A DNA stretch of 64,000 nt from Woeseiaceae bacterium. GTDB lineage: Bacteria > Pseudomonadota > Gammaproteobacteria > Steroidobacterales > Woeseiaceae. The stretch covers positions 1 through 64,000 of the forward strand of contig JASJCQ010000015.1 in assembly GCA_030065915.1 (NCBI GenBank), written 5' to 3'. Of this stretch, positions 39,301 through 49,325 are shown one piece after another. The translations under genes were made by a program, and so were the position numbers. The notes beneath the pieces were generated by a model that was given only the letters and a program-made list of their open reading frames with translations, had not been told where the DNA came from and did no database searches. The first letter of the stretch is position 1. Each line of letters opens with the position of its first letter.

Positions 39301-41220
39301 CTGAACGTACAAAAGGACCTGTTCACGGTCGCCGGCATAGGCGATATGGGCGGAGACGTTTTTGGCAACGGCATGCTGCTGTCGAGGAAGATCAGACTGG
39401 TCGCAGCCTTCAATCACCTGCACATCTTCCTCGACCCGGACCCCGATGCTAAGGCGAGCTTCAAGGAACGAAAACGTCTGTTCACCCGCAAGGGCCCGTC
39501 TGGCTGGGACGAATACAACACCGAACTGATATCCAAGGGCGGCGGCGTATTTCGTCGCGACGCGAAGACGATCCCGCTCAGTCGAGAGGTCAGGCGCATG
39601 CTCGGTACCACCGAGACATCGATGCAGCCTAACCAGCTGATCCAGGGCATTCTCCGCATGAACGTCGATCTGCTCTGGAATGGTGGCATCGGCACGTATG
39701 CCAAGGCGACAACCGAGAGTCATGCCGACGTCGGAGACCGCAGTAACGACCACCTGCGTGTCAATGCCAGCGAGCTGGGTTGCAAAGTCGTTGGCGAGGG
39801 CGGCAACCTGGGCCTGACCCAGCTCGCAAGAATCGAATACAGCCTCAAGGGCGGCCGGATCAATACCGACTTCATCGACAATTCGGCCGGCGTCGACAGC
39901 TCCGACCGCGAAGTGAACATCAAGATCCTGCTGAGTGACGTCGCGAAGACGAAAGGCATGACGCGCCCCAGGCGCGATGAATTGCTCGCGTCAATGACGG
40001 ACGATGTCGCGGCGCTGGTGCTGCGCAGCAACTACTCACAGACGCAGGCGATCAGCATGTCCGAGATTCGATCGCTTGAGCGCATCGACGAGACCGCGCG
40101 CGTGATCACGAGCCTGGAAAAGACGGGGCTTCTCGATCGCGAGCTGGAGTTTCTCCCGGACGACACCGAAATCGAGGATCGCAAGGCGCGCAAACAGGGG
40201 ATCACGCGGCCGGAACTGTCCGTTATCCTGAGCTACGCGAAGATCGACCTGTACAACGGGCTGATGAGATCGAAGGAGTCACTCGAGGACTTCCTGGTGG
40301 TGCACCCGATGCGCTACTTCCCCGAGGTCCTGCGCCGGCGCTATGCAGACCTGATCCCGCACCACCGCCTGAGCCCGCAGATACTCGCCACGCTAATTGC
40401 GAACGACATCGTCAATCGAATGGGCCCGGCATTCATGCGGCGCGTGCAGCTGGACACGGGGGCCGACGTCGTTACGATCGCCCGCGCGTACACGATCGCC
40501 CGGCAGATCATGAAGACGGGACAGTTGAATCGGACGATCGAGTCGCTCGACTACGAGATTCCTGCCTCGGCGCAGATGTCGATGATGTTTGAGGTCGCGC
40601 GCGTCCAGCGGCATGCCTGTTATTGGCTGATCGAGAATTTCGGCGACACGATGCAGATCGAGCCCATGGTCCAGCGTCTCAAGGACGGCATGACAACGGT
40701 CTACACCAAGACCAGCGCGGTTGTGTCGACCGCTGCGAAGGAGCGGCACGTCGACGCGGTCGCGAACTATATTGCAATGGGTGTACCCGAAAAGCTCGCG
40801 GATCGTATGGCGAAACTCCTGCTGACCCGTGCGGCACTCGACATCGCCGATCTCGCGGCGACGTACAAGCGCAGCACCGTCGAGGCCGCCCGTGTCTATT
40901 CCGCATTCAACGAGAACCTCGGCCTGTTCTGGCTGCATGAAGGCGCAGAGCACCTCAAGGTGAAAGGCCGGTGGCAGGCGGCGGCCAGGAGCAATCTTCG
41001 AGACGAGTTCTATCGAATCCGGCGCGATCTCGCGGCGAAACTACTGAAGAGCCGCAGCAAGAAAGACGTGGCCGAACTCGTCGAGATCTATCTGAGCAAA
41101 CGAGCAGACAAAGTCGAGCGATTCAAGGGTATGCTTGAGGAAATGCGGCTTCGAAACGTGGTGGACTTCTCTTCCCTGTCCGTCGCGGCACAGGAACTGC
41201 GCGAACTCATCGACGACTGA
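36388..41220 (+). CDS. NAD-dependent glutamate dehydrogenase, large (about 180 kDa) type
   Basis: A giant cytosolic enzyme of about 1610 residues that deaminates glutamate to 2-oxoglutarate with NAD. The N-terminal half is the long ACT-like/regulatory region of this class. The catalytic part carries GGLRWSDR and PTGAKGGF (nucleotides 38828-38945, about residues 814-853) and the NAD-binding segment [16 protein letters not shown] (about residues 981-996). The GTG start is preferred over an ATG 33 bases upstream because GGGGG lies seven bases before it and because of the promoter position. Single gene; gpmA follows after 26 bases. Confidence 0.95.
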   Translation: MAQKEYRRESDVKVQILDSIVASKIGSPLLSTRPQKQSFLQQYYAHVPYDDLAQRQPDALARIAISHLEFGKKRRPGEALVRAFNPEMKKHGYLAARTYVEMINDDSPFLVDSVQAAINRFELTVQMTVHPVIRVTRTKAGVISKIHAPDSDEGTAESYVRFAVDKETDPEQLKALIAEIHNVLGDVQVAVRDWQAMQQTMLDTRELLENGPKGVEANLRKESAELLEWMADDHFLFLGYREYKINYRGDRAFIKPIMESGLGLFAKPTASDGSVELTNDMRRLARTKDWLIITKANSKSLIHRNTYLDYVGVKLYDRKGRATGERRFIGLFTSTAYSESPQDIPLLRHKIQKIIERTHVEPRGHRGKALMHIISTFPRDELFQGSVPDLARTVLGILNLQDRQRVRFFLRRDMFRRFYSCLVYVPREKYVSGIREKLEALLIDSFEGESAESSVELVDSPLARIHIVVHVDTGKRPRISIQQIEKRIGDIIISWTDRLREKLYRSYGQRDGHTLFRKYGKIFPAGYQEETSPQDACSDINHIDAMREEGRCRHVELFRPARSEPSHMHFMVFSHGEPMVLSEALPILEDMGVDVYTERPYELRMSDDERFWIQDFHLRHTRGADIDVQAISTLFEDCFMQVLSGNAENDGFNRLILSAGLDWRQVSLIRCYAKYLQQLTLPFSQDYLEDVLVERADFVKLLLKQFQVQFDPALNAAKRDDKLKAAKQAVAREVDKAKNVDEDRILNAFAGTVNSTLRTNFYLDSRDENGKPYISIKLETRKIREAPLPRPKFEIFVYSTEVEGVHLRGGDVARGGLRWSDRREDFRTEVLGLMKAQVVKNTVIVPTGAKGGFFCKRPPAGDRAAVMTAGIVCYRTFISGLLDITDNVVDGKVKAPKGVVRRDDEDPYLVVAADKGTATFSDIANGISQSYGFWLDDAFASGGSAGYDHKKMGITARGAWVAVQRHFREQGLNVQKDLFTVAGIGDMGGDVFGNGMLLSRKIRLVAAFNHLHIFLDPDPDAKASFKERKRLFTRKGPSGWDEYNTELISKGGGVFRRDAKTIPLSREVRRMLGTTETSMQPNQLIQGILRMNVDLLWNGGIGTYAKATTESHADVGDRSNDHLRVNASELGCKVVGEGGNLGLTQLARIEYSLKGGRINTDFIDNSAGVDSSDREVNIKILLSDVAKTKGMTRPRRDELLASMTDDVAALVLRSNYSQTQAISMSEIRSLERIDETARVITSLEKTGLLDRELEFLPDDTEIEDRKARKQGITRPELSVILSYAKIDLYNGLMRSKESLEDFLVVHPMRYFPEVLRRRYADLIPHHRLSPQILATLIANDIVNRMGPAFMRRVQLDTGADVVTIARAYTIARQIMKTGQLNRTIESLDYEIPASAQMSMMFEVARVQRHACYWLIENFGDTMQIEPMVQRLKDGMTTVYTKTSAVVSTAAKERHVDAVANYIAMGVPEKLADRMAKLLLTRAALDIADLAATYKRSTVEAARVYSAFNENLGLFWLHEGAEHLKVKGRWQAAARSNLRDEFYRIRRDLAAKLLKSRSKKDVAELVEIYLSKRADKVERFKGMLEEMRLRNVVDFSSLSVAAQELRELIDD

Positions 41221-41246
41221 ATTACATCTACCAGAAGGAAGACATC

Positions 41247-41990
41247 ATGGCGGGCAAGCTCGTTCTCTGTCGGCACGGACAGAGCGACTGGAATCTGAAG
41301 AACCTGTTCACGGGGTGGACGGACGTGGACCTCACCGAGCAAGGCATCGCCGAGGCTCGTGAGGCCGGTAAGCTCATGGCGGAGCTTCCCTATGAGTTCG
41401 ACATCGCTTACACGTCGGTGCTAAAGCGTGCGATCCGGACGCTGTGGCTGAGCCTCGACGTCATGGATCGCATGTGGCTGCCGGTCGTGCGCGACTGGCG
41501 GCTCAACGAGCGCCACTACGGTGCGCTGCAGGGCCTGAACAAGGCGGAGACCGCTGCCAAGTACGGCGATGAGCAGGTACACATCTGGCGTCGCAGCTAC
41601 GATATCCCGCCGCCCGAGCTCGAGGCCGACGACGAGAGACACCCGTCACACGACCTGCGCTACGCCGGGATAGACAATCTGCCCGCCACAGAATCGCTGG
41701 CGATCACGCTCGATCGGGTGCGGCCCTGCTGGGAAGATCTGATCGAACCTGACCTGCGCGCCGGCAAGAACGTACTAGTCGCGGCGCACGGCAACAGCCT
41801 GCGAGCGTTGGTCAAGATGCTGGACGGCATGTCTGACGAGGAAATCACGGGTTTCAATATTCCGACCGGCATCCCGATGGAGTATGTCCTTGACGATGAC
41901 CTAAAGCCGATCTCCCGGGAATACCTCGGCGACCCGGAGGCGGCAGCGAAGGCGGCGGCAGCGGTCGCAGCGCAAGGCAAAGCAAAGTGA
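41247..41990 (+). CDS. gpmA: 2,3-bisphosphoglycerate-dependent phosphoglycerate mutase
   Basis: A 247-residue glycolytic/gluconeogenic enzyme interconverting 3- and 2-phosphoglycerate. The phospho-histidine motif [40 protein letters not shown] and the second histidine in [12 protein letters not shown] are intact. AAGGA lies about nine bases before the ATG. The next gene starts inside its stop codon. The C-terminus is a short Ala-rich tail. Confidence 0.96.
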   Translation: MAGKLVLCRHGQSDWNLKNLFTGWTDVDLTEQGIAEAREAGKLMAELPYEFDIAYTSVLKRAIRTLWLSLDVMDRMWLPVVRDWRLNERHYGALQGLNKAETAAKYGDEQVHIWRRSYDIPPPELEADDERHPSHDLRYAGIDNLPATESLAITLDRVRPCWEDLIEPDLRAGKNVLVAAHGNSLRALVKMLDGMSDEEITGFNIPTGIPMEYVLDDDLKPISREYLGDPEAAAKAAAAVAAQGKAK

Positions 41991-42514
41991 TCGCAGACCT
42001 TGGCGACCGCCGACCGGTCCTCGAGGGCGATACACATTTTGTTGCTGACTCGGCCGACGTCATTGGCAACGTCTGTCTGAAGGATCAAAGCAGCGTCTGG
42101 TTCCAGGCGGTCCTCAGGGGCGACAACGACCGGATCACGATCGGCGAGCGCAGCAACGTGCAGGACGGCGCGGTGCTGCACGTTGACCCGGGTTTTCCTC
42201 TCGTCGTCGGGGAAGGAGTGACGATCGGCCACAAGGTGATGCTGCACGGGTGCACGATCGGCGACAACAGCCTGATCGGCATCAACAGCGTGATCCTGAA
42301 CGGCGCCAGCATCGGCAAGAACTGCGTGGTCGGCGCTCAGTCGCTGATCACTGAGAACAAGGAATTCCCCGACAACTCGCTGATCCTGGGTTCACCGGCT
42401 ACCGTCGTTCGCGCACTGAGTGACGATGAGGTCGCAATGATCGGTAAAAGCGCTGCTGCCTATGTCCTGAACGCCAGGCGCTACCGCGAAGACTGGAGCA
42501 AGTCCCCGGCCTAG
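41987..42514 (+). CDS. Gamma-carbonic anhydrase family protein (YrdA/CaiE-like)
   Basis: A 175-residue left-handed beta-helix protein built of hexapeptide repeats ([46 protein letters not shown]). The three metal-binding histidines of the gamma class are in HVDPGF, IGHKV and LHGCT. The start is GTG, overlapping the gpmA stop by four bases. Many homologues lack measured carbonic-anhydrase activity, so function is uncertain. Its TAG stop and that of the convergent tesB gene share the palindrome CTAG. Confidence 0.9.
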   Translation: MIADLGDRRPVLEGDTHFVADSADVIGNVCLKDQSSVWFQAVLRGDNDRITIGERSNVQDGAVLHVDPGFPLVVGEGVTIGHKVMLHGCTIGDNSLIGINSVILNGASIGKNCVVGAQSLITENKEFPDNSLILGSPATVVRALSDDEVAMIGKSAAAYVLNARRYREDWSKSPA

Positions 42515-43410
42515 ACCTGTAGCCTCGGGTCAGAACGGTTTCCGGAACGGTCCTCTTCCACGACGCGCACCAGGCCTTCCTGTGACGTCGATGCGACGAG
42601 CACACCGTCCTCGGTAAAGAACTGCCCCCGGGCATAGCCACGCGCGCCCGACATGTTCGGGCTATCCATGTCGTAGAGCAGCCACTGATCGACGCGTACC
42701 GGGCGATGGAACCAGAGCGCGTGATCGAGACTCGCCATGATGACGTTGCCGCGAGCAAAGCTCAGCCCGTGTGGCATCGTCGCCGTACCGAGCAGTTCGT
42801 AGTCGGACACGTAGGCCAGCAGGTTCTGGTGCAATACATTCAGGTCGGGGATCGGAGACACCGTGCGGACCCAGACATGCCGGACGGGCGGCAGCTTCTC
42901 CGGGTCCGCGAAGTTCATCGGGCGAACCGGCCGGAATTCGAAGGGTCGGTCAGCCGTCATGAAACGCCGCATCTTCATCGGAATCTTGTCGAGAAGGGCC
43001 TTGGCGACATCGACCGAGTTCGGCAATCCATCGGGCCCCGGGACGTCGGGCATCTCCGCCTGGTGTTCCAGTCCGTCTTCGGCCACCTGGAACGACGCGG
43101 CCAGGTTGAAGATGGGCCGTCCGTGCTGGATCGCGACCACGCGCCGCATCGAGAAACTGCCCCCGTCGCGAGCGCGGTCCACCTCGTAAATGATCGGCGC
43201 ATTCATATCGCCACGACGCAGGAAGTACGAATGCAGCGAGTGAGCAACGCGGTCTTCAACCGTGTGCTGCGCTGCCGACAGCGCCTGCCCCAGCACCTGC
43301 CCACCGAACACCTGGGCACTCCCGATGTCACGGCTGTCGCCGCGGAAGATGTTGTCTTCGATCCGCTCGAGATGCAGAAGACTGATCAGGTCATCGAGAA
43401 CCGGGTACAA
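42511..43410 (-). CDS. tesB: Acyl-CoA thioesterase II (TesB)
   Basis: A 299-residue double-hotdog thioesterase that hydrolyses medium- and long-chain acyl-CoA. Family features: [21 protein letters not shown] at the start, [34 protein letters not shown] and the C-terminal SQEGLVRVV. The start codon is TTG, the only one that fits the family N-terminus. It lies two bases after the atypical SDR gene and ends the ligase-SDR-thioesterase operon. Confidence 0.94.
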   Translation of the reverse strand: MYPVLDDLISLLHLERIEDNIFRGDSRDIGSAQVFGGQVLGQALSAAQHTVEDRVAHSLHSYFLRRGDMNAPIIYEVDRARDGGSFSMRRVVAIQHGRPIFNLAASFQVAEDGLEHQAEMPDVPGPDGLPNSVDVAKALLDKIPMKMRRFMTADRPFEFRPVRPMNFADPEKLPPVRHVWVRTVSPIPDLNVLHQNLLAYVSDYELLGTATMPHGLSFARGNVIMASLDHALWFHRPVRVDQWLLYDMDSPNMSGARGYARGQFFTEDGVLVASTSQEGLVRVVEEDRSGNRSDPRLQV

Positions 43411-43412
43411 TC

Positions 43413-44162
43413 TCAGGCCTCGACGCGTCCGCCGTCTACAACGATTCCCGTGCCACTCACGTACACCGAGTCATCGCTCGCCAGGAACAGGGCAACTTTG
43501 GCGATATCGACCGGCTCGCCGATACGGTTGGCGGCGGAGCGGCGAATGCAGAAGTCACGCAGGTCCTTGTGCTTTTTGAAGACGTCCCGGCTGACCGGCG
43601 TCATGATTGCGCCGGGCTGGATGTAGTTCGCATTGACTCCCGAGTCGCCTATCTCGACGGCCAGGGCACGCGTGATGGCCGCGAGATTCTGCTCAGCCCG
43701 ATTGCAGGCGCCCACAGCGGACACAGCAAACACGCTGCGCAAGAAACCGATGTTGATGATCCGCCCGGCCGGGCTGTTTTTGAGGTGCGGTAGCGCGGCC
43801 CGGCAGCTCGCTAGCGTCAGCTCAGCCCGAGTGTCGACGAGTCGCTGGAACTCTTCATTGGTCGATTCGACGGGCGCCTCCGGCGTCGGAGAGAACTCAT
43901 TGACCAAGATGTCGATACCTCCTAGCTTCTTGGCCGCATCCTCAATCAGAGCAGGCAGTACCCGCGCGTCACGGACGTTGGACGCGATGCCCGTCACGCC
44001 CTTTACGCGCGCGAACAGCTGGTCGACGCCGCTGTTTGAACTGTCCAGCGCCACGACCTCTGCGCCGTGTTTAACCAGCGTGCGGCAAATCGCCTCACCG
44101 ATGCCGGCGCCGGCCGCGGTGACGACGGCTTTGAGGCCATACAGTCGCAAGGGTTGTGCCAT
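43413..44162 (-). CDS. SDR-fold protein lacking the catalytic Tyr/Lys pair
   Basis: A 249-residue Rossmann-fold protein with the glycine motif TAAGAGIG (residues 15-22) and the SDR-like IQPGAIMTPVSRDVF and VSGTGIVVDGG segments. Where active SDRs have YxxxK, it reads ACNRAE, with Cys153 and Glu157, and the catalytic Ser position reads INIGFL. NNAG is replaced by NEFSP. It keeps the cofactor-binding end but should not catalyse standard SDR chemistry. It lies between an acyl-CoA ligase (nine-base gap) and tesB (two-base gap), so it may bind an acyl-CoA or NAD(P) or partner those enzymes. No function assigned. Confidence 0.85.
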   Translation of the reverse strand: MAQPLRLYGLKAVVTAAGAGIGEAICRTLVKHGAEVVALDSSNSGVDQLFARVKGVTGIASNVRDARVLPALIEDAAKKLGGIDILVNEFSPTPEAPVESTNEEFQRLVDTRAELTLASCRAALPHLKNSPAGRIINIGFLRSVFAVSAVGACNRAEQNLAAITRALAVEIGDSGVNANYIQPGAIMTPVSRDVFKKHKDLRDFCIRRSAANRIGEPVDIAKVALFLASDDSVYVSGTGIVVDGGRVEA

Positions 44163-44171
44163 CAGAGAGTC

Positions 44172-45806
44172 TCAGGAGGTCGGGAGCTCATAGTCAGCGA
44201 ATTGCTTGCGCAATTCAATCTTCTTGACCTTTCCGGTCGCCGTATGCGGCAGCTCGGACACGAAGACGACGTCGTCAGGTTTCCACCAGCTGGCGACCTT
44301 GCCATCGAACCAGTCGAGCATGCTGTCCTTTTCGATGCCGCCCTCCTCCTTCGGTACGACGATCAGCAGCGGCCGCTCTGTCCATTTCTCATGGGCAACG
44401 CCGATGACGGCGGCCTCGGCGACGCCCGGATGGCCCATCGCGCAATTCTCGAGGTCGATCGAGCTCACCCATTCGCCGCCGGACTTGATCACGTCCTTGG
44501 TTCGATCGGTGATTGCCATGTAGCCGTCGGGGTCGATCGTCGCGACGTCGCCCGTCTCGAACCAGCCGTCGTCGGTGTGCGAGCCCGCCTTGCCCTCGAG
44601 CTTGAAGTAGTCGCTGCAGATCCACGGACCCCTGACCTGCAGGGCGCCGTAGGCGACGCCATCCCAGGGCTGGACTTCACCATCGTCATTGACGATACGC
44701 ATCTCGACGCCAAAAATCCCGCGCCCCGCTTTAGTCGCAAGATCCAGGCGCTCGTCCTCGCTGAGACCCTCGAGGCCCGCCTTGGGCGCGTTGACCGTGC
44801 CGAGCGGGCTCATCTCGGTCATGCCCCAGCCCTGGCGCAGCTCGACATCGTGCTTTTTGTGAAACGCCTCGATCATCGAACGAGGCACCGCGGCGCCACC
44901 CACCAGCGTGCGCTCCAGCTTGTCGAGTCGCTTGCCAGCCTGCTCCGTGTACTGCAGCAACGCGAGCCAGACCGTCGGCACGCCCAGCGCCATCGTGACG
45001 TCTTCGTTGTCCATCAACTGGTAGAGGGCCTCACCGTCGCCCATCTTCGGCCCCGGCAGGACGAGCTTGGCGCCGGCCATAAATGCCGAGTACGGGATGC
45101 CCCAGGCGTTGACGTGAAAGAGCGGCACGACCGGCAGGATAGTGTCGCTGCTGGCCAGGCCCATCGCATCCGGTGCGACGCTCGCGTACGCATGCAGGAT
45201 CGTGGAGCGATGACTGTAGAGAATGCCCTTCGGATCGCCCGTCGTTCCGGACGTGTAGCAAAGCGCCGCGGCGGCGTTCTCGTCGAGCATCGGCCATTCG
45301 TAGTCGTCACTCTGCTCGCCCAGCAGCGTCTCATAGCAGTGCAGGTTCGGGAGTTTCGAATCCGGCATATGATCGGCGTCGGTCATGACGATGATGCCTT
45401 CAACGTTCGAAATCTTGTCGGCGATCGCCTCGAGCAGCGGGACGAACATCGGATCGACGCAGATGAAGCGGTCTTCGGCATGGTTGATGATGAACACGAG
45501 TTGTTCGGGAAACAGTCGCGGGTTGATCGTGTGGCAGACGAGGCCGGAGCCGCTGACGCCGTAGTAGATCTCGAGGTGGCGATGGTCGTTCCAGGCGATC
45601 GTGGCTACCCGGTCGCCTTGCTCGAGACCGAGCGCCTGCAGCGCTTTAGCGAGACGCTTCGAGCGGCTGACGGCGTCGGAGAACGTATAGCGATGCTCCG
45701 GATTGTCGGCGGTGACGGCCAGGATTTCCCGGCCCGCGTGAAACCGCGCCGCGTGCTCCGCCAGTGACGAGATCAGCAGCGGCATGTCCATCATTAAACC
45801 TTGCAT
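44172..45806 (-). CDS. Acyl-CoA synthetase (AMP-forming ligase)
   Basis: A 544-residue ANL-superfamily enzyme that activates a fatty or other carboxylic acid to its CoA ester via an acyl-adenylate. Motifs: P-loop [11 protein letters not shown], the [12 protein letters not shown] motif, [12 protein letters not shown] and the C-terminal lysine in [17 protein letters not shown] precedes the ATG at 45804-45806; an inner ATG cluster (MMDM) is an alternative. First gene of the operon with the atypical SDR and tesB; divergent from the nitrilase gene. Chain length preference is unknown (medium/long-chain likely). Confidence 0.93.
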   Translation of the reverse strand: MQGLMMDMPLLISSLAEHAARFHAGREILAVTADNPEHRYTFSDAVSRSKRLAKALQALGLEQGDRVATIAWNDHRHLEIYYGVSGSGLVCHTINPRLFPEQLVFIINHAEDRFICVDPMFVPLLEAIADKISNVEGIIVMTDADHMPDSKLPNLHCYETLLGEQSDDYEWPMLDENAAAALCYTSGTTGDPKGILYSHRSTILHAYASVAPDAMGLASSDTILPVVPLFHVNAWGIPYSAFMAGAKLVLPGPKMGDGEALYQLMDNEDVTMALGVPTVWLALLQYTEQAGKRLDKLERTLVGGAAVPRSMIEAFHKKHDVELRQGWGMTEMSPLGTVNAPKAGLEGLSEDERLDLATKAGRGIFGVEMRIVNDDGEVQPWDGVAYGALQVRGPWICSDYFKLEGKAGSHTDDGWFETGDVATIDPDGYMAITDRTKDVIKSGGEWVSSIDLENCAMGHPGVAEAAVIGVAHEKWTERPLLIVVPKEEGGIEKDSMLDWFDGKVASWWKPDDVVFVSELPHTATGKVKKIELRKQFADYELPTS

Positions 45807-45868
45807 CAGGTAGTCCCCCTCTAAAAGCAGCGAGCTAATTTACCACACGACTCCTGTATGATTCCGGC

Positions 45869-46825
45869 ATGGAAAACGACACGCTTACCGTTGGCATCGC
45901 GCAGATAGCGCCCGTTTGGCTCGACCGCGAGCGCACGATGACCAAGATCATCGCGGCCACTGAGGATGCCGCCCGCCAGGGCGCCGGGCTCGTGGCGTTC
46001 GGCGAGGCGCTGGTGCCGGGCTATCCACTGTGGGTGGAACGAACCGATGGCGCCCGATTCGAATCGCCGTTGCAGAAGGCCTTCTACGCCCGGTACGTCG
46101 ACCAGGCCGTCGACGTATCCGGCGGCGGGCTCGACGCACTGTGCGAAGTGGCCTCGGACCTCAGGATCGCCGTATACGTCGGCGTTATGGAGAAAGACCC
46201 GAACCGACGCGGGCAGAGCGTCTTTTGTTCGATGGTCTACATCGACGCGAACGGCCAGATAGGCTCGGTGCACAGGAAACTCATGCCGACCCACGAAGAG
46301 CGCCTGGTCTGGGCGACCGGTGACGGCAATGGCCTGCGCACGCACAAGCTGCCGCCGTTTACTGTCGGCGGCCTGAACTGCTGGGAGAACTGGCTGCCCC
46401 TTGCGCGAGCCAGCCTGTACGGCCAGGGCGAGGACCTGCATGTTGCGATCTGGCCCGGCAGTCGCCGGAACACCGAAGACATTACACGGTTTATCGCAAA
46501 GGAGAGCCGCAGCTATGTCCTGTCGGTGTCCGGCCTGATGCGAAAATCGGATATCCCGGATGACATCCCGGACTACGAAGAACTGCTTGCGAATGCCGAG
46601 GACGTCATGACAGACGGCGGCTCCTGCCTTGCATTACCGACCGGCGAATGGCTCGTCGAACCGCTGCCTGCTGAAGAGGTCGTGACGGTTGCGACGATCG
46701 ATCACGAGATCGTTCGAAGAGAGCGCCACAGCCTGGACATCAGTGGCCACTACTCACGTCCTGACGTCACGAAGCTGCACGTCAACCGCGAGCGCCTGTC
46801 TACGGTGAGGTTATCGGACGAATGA
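45869..46825 (+). CDS. Nitrilase-family carbon-nitrogen hydrolase
   Basis: A 318-residue hydrolase with the Glu-Lys-Cys triad: Glu46 (AFGEALVPGYP), Lys137 (HRKLMPTHEERLVW) and Cys171 (GGLNCWENWLPL). The CWEN-type Cys motif and length point to the true nitrilase branch, converting nitriles to acids and ammonia, rather than to amidases. A following gene starts within its stop codon (ATGATGA). Substrate unknown; an aliphatic or arylaceto-nitrile is possible. Confidence 0.9.
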   Translation: MENDTLTVGIAQIAPVWLDRERTMTKIIAATEDAARQGAGLVAFGEALVPGYPLWVERTDGARFESPLQKAFYARYVDQAVDVSGGGLDALCEVASDLRIAVYVGVMEKDPNRRGQSVFCSMVYIDANGQIGSVHRKLMPTHEERLVWATGDGNGLRTHKLPPFTVGGLNCWENWLPLARASLYGQGEDLHVAIWPGSRRNTEDITRFIAKESRSYVLSVSGLMRKSDIPDDIPDYEELLANAEDVMTDGGSCLALPTGEWLVEPLPAEEVVTVATIDHEIVRRERHSLDISGHYSRPDVTKLHVNRERLSTVRLSDE

Positions 46826-48636
46826 TGACAAAGCGGTTCAACCTGAACTCAGGGCGACTGGCGCGTTTCGCTTGCATGGCGATGTTCGCGACGCCGGCAT
46901 CTTTCGCAGACCTGCCGGAAGGCTACTGGACCAGCGAGCAGGCGGACGCGATCCTCGAGAAGACGCTGGTTCTCGAACTCGAGCCGACGCTCGACAACCT
47001 GACTGACGCGGAGCGCGCCGCCCTTGTGCACCTTCTCGACGCCGGCCGGATCATGCACGAGCTGTATCTGCGACAGCGACACCCTGAGTCGATGGCTTCG
47101 CGGGATGCGCTGGTCGAACTGCATGCGTCGAACGAGAGCGCGGAAGACATTGCGCAGTTGCTGAATCTCTTCTACCTGTTCAAGGGGCCCGTGGCGACAA
47201 CGCTCGACAACCAGCGAAGCAGTTTCCTGCCGGTCAGCGACGAGGCGCCGGGAAAGGCGCTGTATCCGTCCAATGCGAGCCGGGAGTTCATCGAGTCCTA
47301 CGTCGCCGAGCGACCACAGATTGGCGATTCGGTATTCGGTGAGCGCAGCATCGTCCGGGCGGCAACACCGGAGTCCATAGCGGCCGACCTGGAGCGCCTC
47401 GAGCAATTTCCCGCCGTCGCCGCGCTGAGTCCGGGTCTGCGAGTAGAACTCGAGTCCCTCGAGGCTGCGCCGGGCGAACTGTACGCGGTTCCTTATGCGC
47501 TCGCGTACGCGCCCGAGCTTGAGCGCGTTCGCGGGTCGCTGTATGCCGCCGCCGGGTTGCTCGAGACGGAGACGCCGGATTTCGCCGCTTATCTCAAGTT
47601 GCGGGCGGGCGACCTTTTGAGCGGGGACTACGAGGGTGGCGACGCCGCCTGGGTAACTGGCGAATTCGGTGGACTGAACCTGCAAATCGGCAGCTACGAG
47701 ACCTACGATGATGCGTTGTTCGGCGTGAAGGCCTTCTACGGTGCCAGCGTGCTGGCCCGTGACGTGGAAAAGAGCGAGGCACTCGCCGTCGCTATCGACG
47801 GACTGCAGGCAATGGAAGATGCCCTGCCCTACGATCACGGTAAGACGGTGCGTACCAGCATCCCTATCGGCGTTTACAACATCGTTGCGGATTTTGGCCA
47901 GGCTCGAGGCGCCAATACGGCAACGATCCTGCCGAACGATGCCGACCACACGCGCAAATACGGACGCACGATCCTGATCCGGAACAACATCCTGACCAAC
48001 CCGGCGTTGTTCGCCGTCAGCAAGAGGCGTTTCGATGCCGTCGTTGCCGCCGAGTATCGCGATGACCTGACGCTCGACAGCGGCTTCGATCGGACGTTGT
48101 GGCACGAGGTCGGCCATTACCTGGGTGTCGACAAGACGGCCGACGGTCGACGTTTAAGCGACGCGCTGCGAGATCGTTCGGACCTGTTCGAGGAGTTGAA
48201 GGCCGACCTCGTCTCGTTGTACGTCGCAAAGGGCCTGTCCGAGAGCGGCTATTACGATCAGGGCAAGCTGGAGGCCCACTACGCTTCCGGCGTGTTGCGC
48301 ACGCTGCAGCGCGTCAAGCCTCGTCCGTCGCAGCCCTACCAGAACATGCAGCTGATGCAATTCAACTACTTCATAGAAACCGGTGTCATCGAACCTGACT
48401 TCGAGACCGGGCTGTTGCGCATCAACTACGACCGTTACCACCAGATGGTTGGCGAGTTCCTCGAGCAAGTGCTGCACATCCAGTTCGATGGCGATTACAA
48501 GGCGGCAGATGCCTTCGTCACGCGCTGGAACTACTGGGAGGAGAAGCTGCACGGAAGGCTGGCCGAGACGATCAACGCCAACAGCGAATACCGGTACAGC
48601 ATGGTCAGGTACGGAATACTCGAAACGCCTGAGTGA
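46822..48636 (+). CDS. Exported M49-like (dipeptidyl-peptidase III-type) zinc peptidase
   Basis: A 604-residue protein with a signal peptide (about residues 1-29, cut near ASFAD). The middle part carries ANTATILPND and GRTILIRNN, reminiscent of M49 peptidases, and a zinc motif HEVGH at residues 428-432, with EELKAD at 457-462 as the likely third-ligand helix. M49 enzymes normally have the longer HExxGH motif, so this is a variant or a neighbouring family. It overlaps the nitrilase gene by four bases; why a cytosolic nitrilase is coupled to an exported peptidase is unclear. Family assignment is moderate, the metallopeptidase call firmer. Confidence 0.72.
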   Translation: MMTKRFNLNSGRLARFACMAMFATPASFADLPEGYWTSEQADAILEKTLVLELEPTLDNLTDAERAALVHLLDAGRIMHELYLRQRHPESMASRDALVELHASNESAEDIAQLLNLFYLFKGPVATTLDNQRSSFLPVSDEAPGKALYPSNASREFIESYVAERPQIGDSVFGERSIVRAATPESIAADLERLEQFPAVAALSPGLRVELESLEAAPGELYAVPYALAYAPELERVRGSLYAAAGLLETETPDFAAYLKLRAGDLLSGDYEGGDAAWVTGEFGGLNLQIGSYETYDDALFGVKAFYGASVLARDVEKSEALAVAIDGLQAMEDALPYDHGKTVRTSIPIGVYNIVADFGQARGANTATILPNDADHTRKYGRTILIRNNILTNPALFAVSKRRFDAVVAAEYRDDLTLDSGFDRTLWHEVGHYLGVDKTADGRRLSDALRDRSDLFEELKADLVSLYVAKGLSESGYYDQGKLEAHYASGVLRTLQRVKPRPSQPYQNMQLMQFNYFIETGVIEPDFETGLLRINYDRYHQMVGEFLEQVLHIQFDGDYKAADAFVTRWNYWEEKLHGRLAETINANSEYRYSMVRYGILETPE

Positions 48637-48696
48637 GGCCGCGCCCACCTGGACAAAGCACCCGCGCGTCAATGGCGGGTCGAACGGAATCGCTGC

Positions 48697-49170
48697 CTAG
48701 CCGTCGGCTTGCTCGTCGAAGAAGTACATGCCCAAGGTCTCCGCGACGCACGCAGGCTTCCGCTCTCCTTCAACCTCGATCTGAACCTCGGACGTCAGCA
48801 TCAACGCCCCCGCGCGACGCCGCGCCTGCAGGACCGTGGCGCGGCCGCGGACCCGGGCGCCCACCGGTACAGGTGTGTAGAAACGCACCTTGTTGACGCC
48901 GAAGTTGATGGCCCGGGTCAGGTTCTTAACGTCGACGAAGTTGCCCGTCAGGCCGGGAATAAGCGCCAGCGTCAGGTAGCCGTGCGCAATCGTCTTACCG
49001 TCCGGCATCTCGCGTTCCGCACGCTCGGTGTCGACATGAATCCACTGGTAGTCACCGGTCGCCTCGGCAAACTGGTCGATGCGGTTCTGGTCGACGACGA
49101 TCCAGTCGGAAACGCCTACCTCTTCCCCTTCCAGCGCTTTCGCGTCTTCAATGGAGGTGATAACGCGCAA
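48697..49170 (-). CDS. MaoC-type (R)-enoyl-CoA hydratase
   Basis: A 157-residue hot-dog-fold hydratase. The catalytic Asp/His are in EATGDYQWIHVD (about residues 37-48), followed by IAHGYLTLALIPGL. Such enzymes hydrate trans-2-enoyl-CoA to (R)-3-hydroxyacyl-CoA. The start is TTG, with AAGGA about nine bases upstream; no in-frame ATG fits. Convergent with the M49-like gene and divergent from mocA. Confidence 0.9.
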   Translation of the reverse strand: MRVITSIEDAKALEGEEVGVSDWIVVDQNRIDQFAEATGDYQWIHVDTERAEREMPDGKTIAHGYLTLALIPGLTGNFVDVKNLTRAINFGVNKVRFYTPVPVGARVRGRATVLQARRRAGALMLTSEVQIEVEGERKPACVAETLGMYFFDEQADG

Positions 49171-49272
49171 ACGGTAGTCCTTTAGTTCTTATCGAAAAAT
49201 CTGAGCGAAAAATCTGCGGCGCCCAAGCCGGAAGGCAAGGAATACACACAAGCGTGTCTGGCCGCAAGTAGT

Positions 49273-49292
49273 TTAACCTTTTTTAAGGTTAA
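49273..49292. promoter_or_regulatory. AT-rich palindrome upstream of mocA
   Basis: TTAACCTT-TTTT-AAGGTTAA is a perfect 8-bp inverted repeat in an AT-rich patch of an otherwise GC-rich gap between the divergent maoC and mocA genes. It could be an operator or part of overlapping promoters; as a terminator it would be weak because the stem is AT-rich. Confidence 0.4.
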
Positions 49293-49325
49293 TATTAGGC
49301 GTTCAACGGCGTCTGGGAGTCAGCG

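Noticed and set aside
44067..45767. A 566-codon open frame on the plus strand
   Set aside because: It lies exactly antisense to the acyl-CoA ligase, whose motifs are intact; the translation is Arg/Asp/His-rich with no domains, as expected from GC-rich antisense frames.
46849..48117. A 422-codon minus-strand open frame
   Set aside because: Antisense to the M49-like peptidase gene, which has a signal peptide and zinc motif.
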